Origin: Altererythrobacter sp. Root672
GTDB lineage: Bacteria > Pseudomonadota > Alphaproteobacteria > Sphingomonadales > Sphingomonadaceae
DNA: 64,000 bases
Assembly: GCF_001427865.1 (NCBI RefSeq)
Contig: NZ_LMHH01000001.1
Span: forward strand, 248,001 to 312,000
Direction of reading: 5' to 3'
Every line of letters begins with the position of its first letter. Position 1 is the first letter of the stretch. Shown here one piece after another: positions 62,330 through 64,000 of this stretch. A program made the position numbers and the translations under genes. The notes beneath the pieces were generated by a model. It did no database searches. It was not told where the DNA came from and was given only the letters and a program-made list of their open reading frames with translations.

Positions 62330-63061
62330 ATGACATCCCGCGAGAAAACAGGCTTTCTTCCGCTGGAGACGACCGGTCCGGATCGTCCCCTGTCGGAAAA
62401 AGCGCTCACCATAGCCTGGGGTGCGATCCAGTGGCCGTGGCTGCTGCGGAGCCTGTGGGGCGGCAAACTGGCTGACAAGCACGCGCTGCTCGACAAGCTG
62501 GGCCTGCCGCACGACGCACTGCCTCACCTTGGTAGCTGGAAGGCCGACACCTGGTTCCTTTGGCGCATGGTCGAGGCGATCGAGAAGCTGCGCCCGCGCG
62601 AGGTCGTGGAACTCGGCTGCGGTGCCTCTACGTTGGTGCTCGGCAAGGCGCTTGAGCTCAATGGCGGCGGGCGGCTGACCAGTTTCGACCAGCACGCCGA
62701 CTTCGTCGTGTCGACCGGCCAATGGCTCGAAAGCCACGGTGTCCAGGCGAACATGCGCCACGCCCCGCTGGTGGAAGATCGGTCCGAATGGTCGCACACC
62801 TGGTACGAACTCGGCTCGGTCCCGCGCGAGATCGACCTGCTGGTGATCGACGGTCCGCCCTGGTCGCTCAACCCCTTCATCCGCGGGCGCGCCGAACTCT
62901 TGTTCGACCGAATCGTGCCGGGCGGGATGATCCTGCTCGACGACGCTGCCCGGCCGGGAGAGCGCGTGGTCGCTCAACGCTGGCGGCGTGACTGGCCTGA
63001 CTTCCGCTTCACGCTGCTGCCTGGCGCCAAGGGCACGCTGGTAGGCGAACGGCTTCGCTGA
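62330..63061 (+). CDS. Class I SAM-dependent methyltransferase-like protein
   Basis: 243 residues. RPREVVELGCGASTLVLGKALELNGGGRLTSFDQHADFV is the SAM-binding motif I and II region, IDLLVIDGPPWSLNPFIRGRAELLFDRIVPGGMILLDDAARPGE the motif III-IV region. Similar proteins are called class I methyltransferases of unknown substrate. It starts 34 nt after purA. Confidence 0.75.
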   Translation: MTSREKTGFLPLETTGPDRPLSEKALTIAWGAIQWPWLLRSLWGGKLADKHALLDKLGLPHDALPHLGSWKADTWFLWRMVEAIEKLRPREVVELGCGASTLVLGKALELNGGGRLTSFDQHADFVVSTGQWLESHGVQANMRHAPLVEDRSEWSHTWYELGSVPREIDLLVIDGPPWSLNPFIRGRAELLFDRIVPGGMILLDDAARPGERVVAQRWRRDWPDFRFTLLPGAKGTLVGERLR

Positions 63062-63098
63062 TTGCGCGGCAGCAGCGGCATCGGGCATAGCCTGCCTC

Positions 63099-63596
63099 AT
63101 GCGCTGGTTCCGCCCCCTCTTGCTTGCCCTGGTCCTCGCCGGATGTGGATCCGCTCGGGCCGAAGTCGATGATCTGCCGCTCGCCGACTACGTGCGGGTG
63201 GACAAGTCGGACCGGGTCCTGACGCTCTATTCCGGTGGCAAGCCTTACCGCACCTATCAGGGTCTGCAGCTTGGCGACGCGCCAGAGGGTCATAAGCGGT
63301 TCGAAGGTGACGAACGGACGCCCGAAGGCGTCTATGCCATCGACTACCGCAATCCGAAGAGCGCCTATCACTTGAGCCTGCACATCTCCTATCCCAACAC
63401 GACGGACACCGAGTTTGCCCGTTCGCGTGGCCGCTCTCCCGGCGGCGCGATCTTCATTCACGGGCAGCCGATCTGGCTCCCCGATGGGCGGCTGCCCGGT
63501 GACTGGACCGACGGCTGCATCGCGCTCGAAAATGCCGAGATTGCCGAGCTTTGGCAGCTCATTCCCGACGGTACGTCGATTGATATAACGAGCTGA
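63099..63596 (+). CDS. L,D-transpeptidase-family lipoprotein (YkuD domain)
   Basis: 165 residues. Lipobox LLLALVLAGCGS (Cys near 16). YkuD motif: GGAIFIHGQPIWLPDGRLPGDWTDGCIALENAEI, with the active Cys in TDGCIAL and the His upstream; PEGVYAIDYRNPKSAYHLSLHISYP is also typical. It cross-links peptidoglycan stem peptides or attaches lipoproteins. Same direction as the methyltransferase, with 37 nt between. Confidence 0.9.
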   Translation: MRWFRPLLLALVLAGCGSARAEVDDLPLADYVRVDKSDRVLTLYSGGKPYRTYQGLQLGDAPEGHKRFEGDERTPEGVYAIDYRNPKSAYHLSLHISYPNTTDTEFARSRGRSPGGAIFIHGQPIWLPDGRLPGDWTDGCIALENAEIAELWQLIPDGTSIDITS

Positions 63597-63602
63597 AATT
63601 AC

Positions 63603-63630
63603 TTGACTTGTTGGATTATGTTCCTATGAT
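63603..63630 (+). promoter_or_regulatory. Strong sigma-70-like promoter
   Basis: TTGACT (63603-63608), 16 nt, TATGAT (63625-63630), each five of six to consensus. Transcription would start near 63637, only about 14 nt before the ATG at 63651. Confidence 0.6.
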
Positions 63631-63650
63631 GTTCTCATCAGGAGGAGCTG

Positions 63651-64000
63651 ATGCCGCAAGCCGATTTTCCTTATGTAGCGCTCGAAGAGCAGGCGACCGG
63701 ACCGGCTGGGATGCCGCTTGCCGTCTCGATCTTTGCTGATCGAGAGCACGTCCGGGACCAGATCCGCGATGACGCCATGGCGGCGGGGATGGCAGTGCGC
63801 GAATGTGGGCCGGTGGCGGCGCTGCTCGATGGGGAAGCGCGGCCGATCGGGGAAGTGGTGCTGGTCGATTGTCCGCAAACCGATGCCGCGGTGCTCGCGG
63901 CCTTGTCGCGGCTGGACATGCGCGTGCAACACTCTGCGGCCCACCTGATTGTTTCGACCTCGATCGAAGCGCTCGATGACGTGTTCGCCTGTTGCGACCA
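63651..64000 (+). CDS. Cytoplasmic protein of unknown function, partial at the window end
   Basis: 116 codons from ATG at 63651, with GGAGGAG upstream, and no stop before the edge. MPQADFPYVALEEQATGPAG starts it; the region LAVSIFADREHVRDQIRDDAMAAGMAVRECGPVAALLDGEARPIGEVVLVDCP looks like an alpha/beta receiver-like or Rossmann fold with no phospho-site, ending AAHLIVSTSIEALDDVFACCDQ. Sphingomonad MarR-type regulators with such an N-terminal domain are known to me only vaguely, so I leave the function open. Confidence 0.7.
   Translation, partial: MPQADFPYVALEEQATGPAGMPLAVSIFADREHVRDQIRDDAMAAGMAVRECGPVAALLDGEARPIGEVVLVDCPQTDAAVLAALSRLDMRVQHSAAHLIVSTSIEALDDVFACCD

Overview
The window is high-GC, gene-dense chromosomal DNA of an alphaproteobacterium, most likely order Sphingomonadales (Sphingobium/Novosphingobium/Erythrobacter-like). 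This rests on the UrcA-family and DUF3617-type small secreted proteins, an ADP-forming-type feruloyl-CoA synthetase, a hem operon ending in a Mic60-like gene, a serC-leader-like hairpin pair, and interspersed palindromic repeats of the kind seen in sphingomonad genomes. No tRNA, rRNA, CRISPR array, insertion sequence or phage gene was seen. The genus is not established.

Left part (1-9.7 kb): methylmalonyl-CoA mutase (cut by the window edge) and epimerase lie just downstream of a five-gene minus-strand operon. That operon encodes a split PEP-synthase-like kinase, a biotin carrier protein, a carboxyltransferase and a HAD phosphatase. The combination matches the kinase/carboxylase/phosphatase logic of the acetovanillone pathways (AcvABCDEF of Sphingobium SYK-6, Hpe of Rhodococcus), but no biotin carboxylase subunit lies in the window. 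A DksA-like protein and an AraC-type regulator follow. Three palindromic repeat families are concentrated here, and two copies appear to supply the Shine-Dalgarno sequence of the next gene.

9.7-22.4 kb: an orphan periplasmic binding protein, a secreted protein with three SnoaL-like units, a DASS transporter, a LigW-like amidohydrolase, a family III CoA-transferase, an HSL-type esterase, a TonB-like protein, an UrcA-family protein, a CheY-like regulator with an unknown partner, and two secreted proteins of unknown role.

22.4-28.1 kb: acetyl-CoA synthetase and a ferulate catabolic locus (ferC MarR repressor, divergent ferB and ferA) with a clear palindromic operator between the -35 and -10 of ferB. 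Aromatic catabolism is therefore the theme of the left 28 kb.

28-48 kb is mostly housekeeping: serine hydrolase, stand-alone MreB, glutaryl-CoA dehydrogenase, OmpA-like protein, polysaccharide flippase, gpsA, tsaD, hemC-hemD-Mic60-like, UbiH-type hydroxylase, DsbD-like reductase, a toxin-antitoxin pair and uvrB.

48-64 kb: a lipase-like hydrolase, then the four-gene ATP-grasp/alpha-E/transglutaminase/Anbu-peptidase cluster, a predicted but functionally unresolved peptide-modification and proteolysis system, followed by a LuxR-type regulator with a degenerate receiver. After these come an extensin-like protein, serC-serA with a probable structured leader, hisZ, purA, a methyltransferase, an L,D-transpeptidase and a truncated gene at the right edge.
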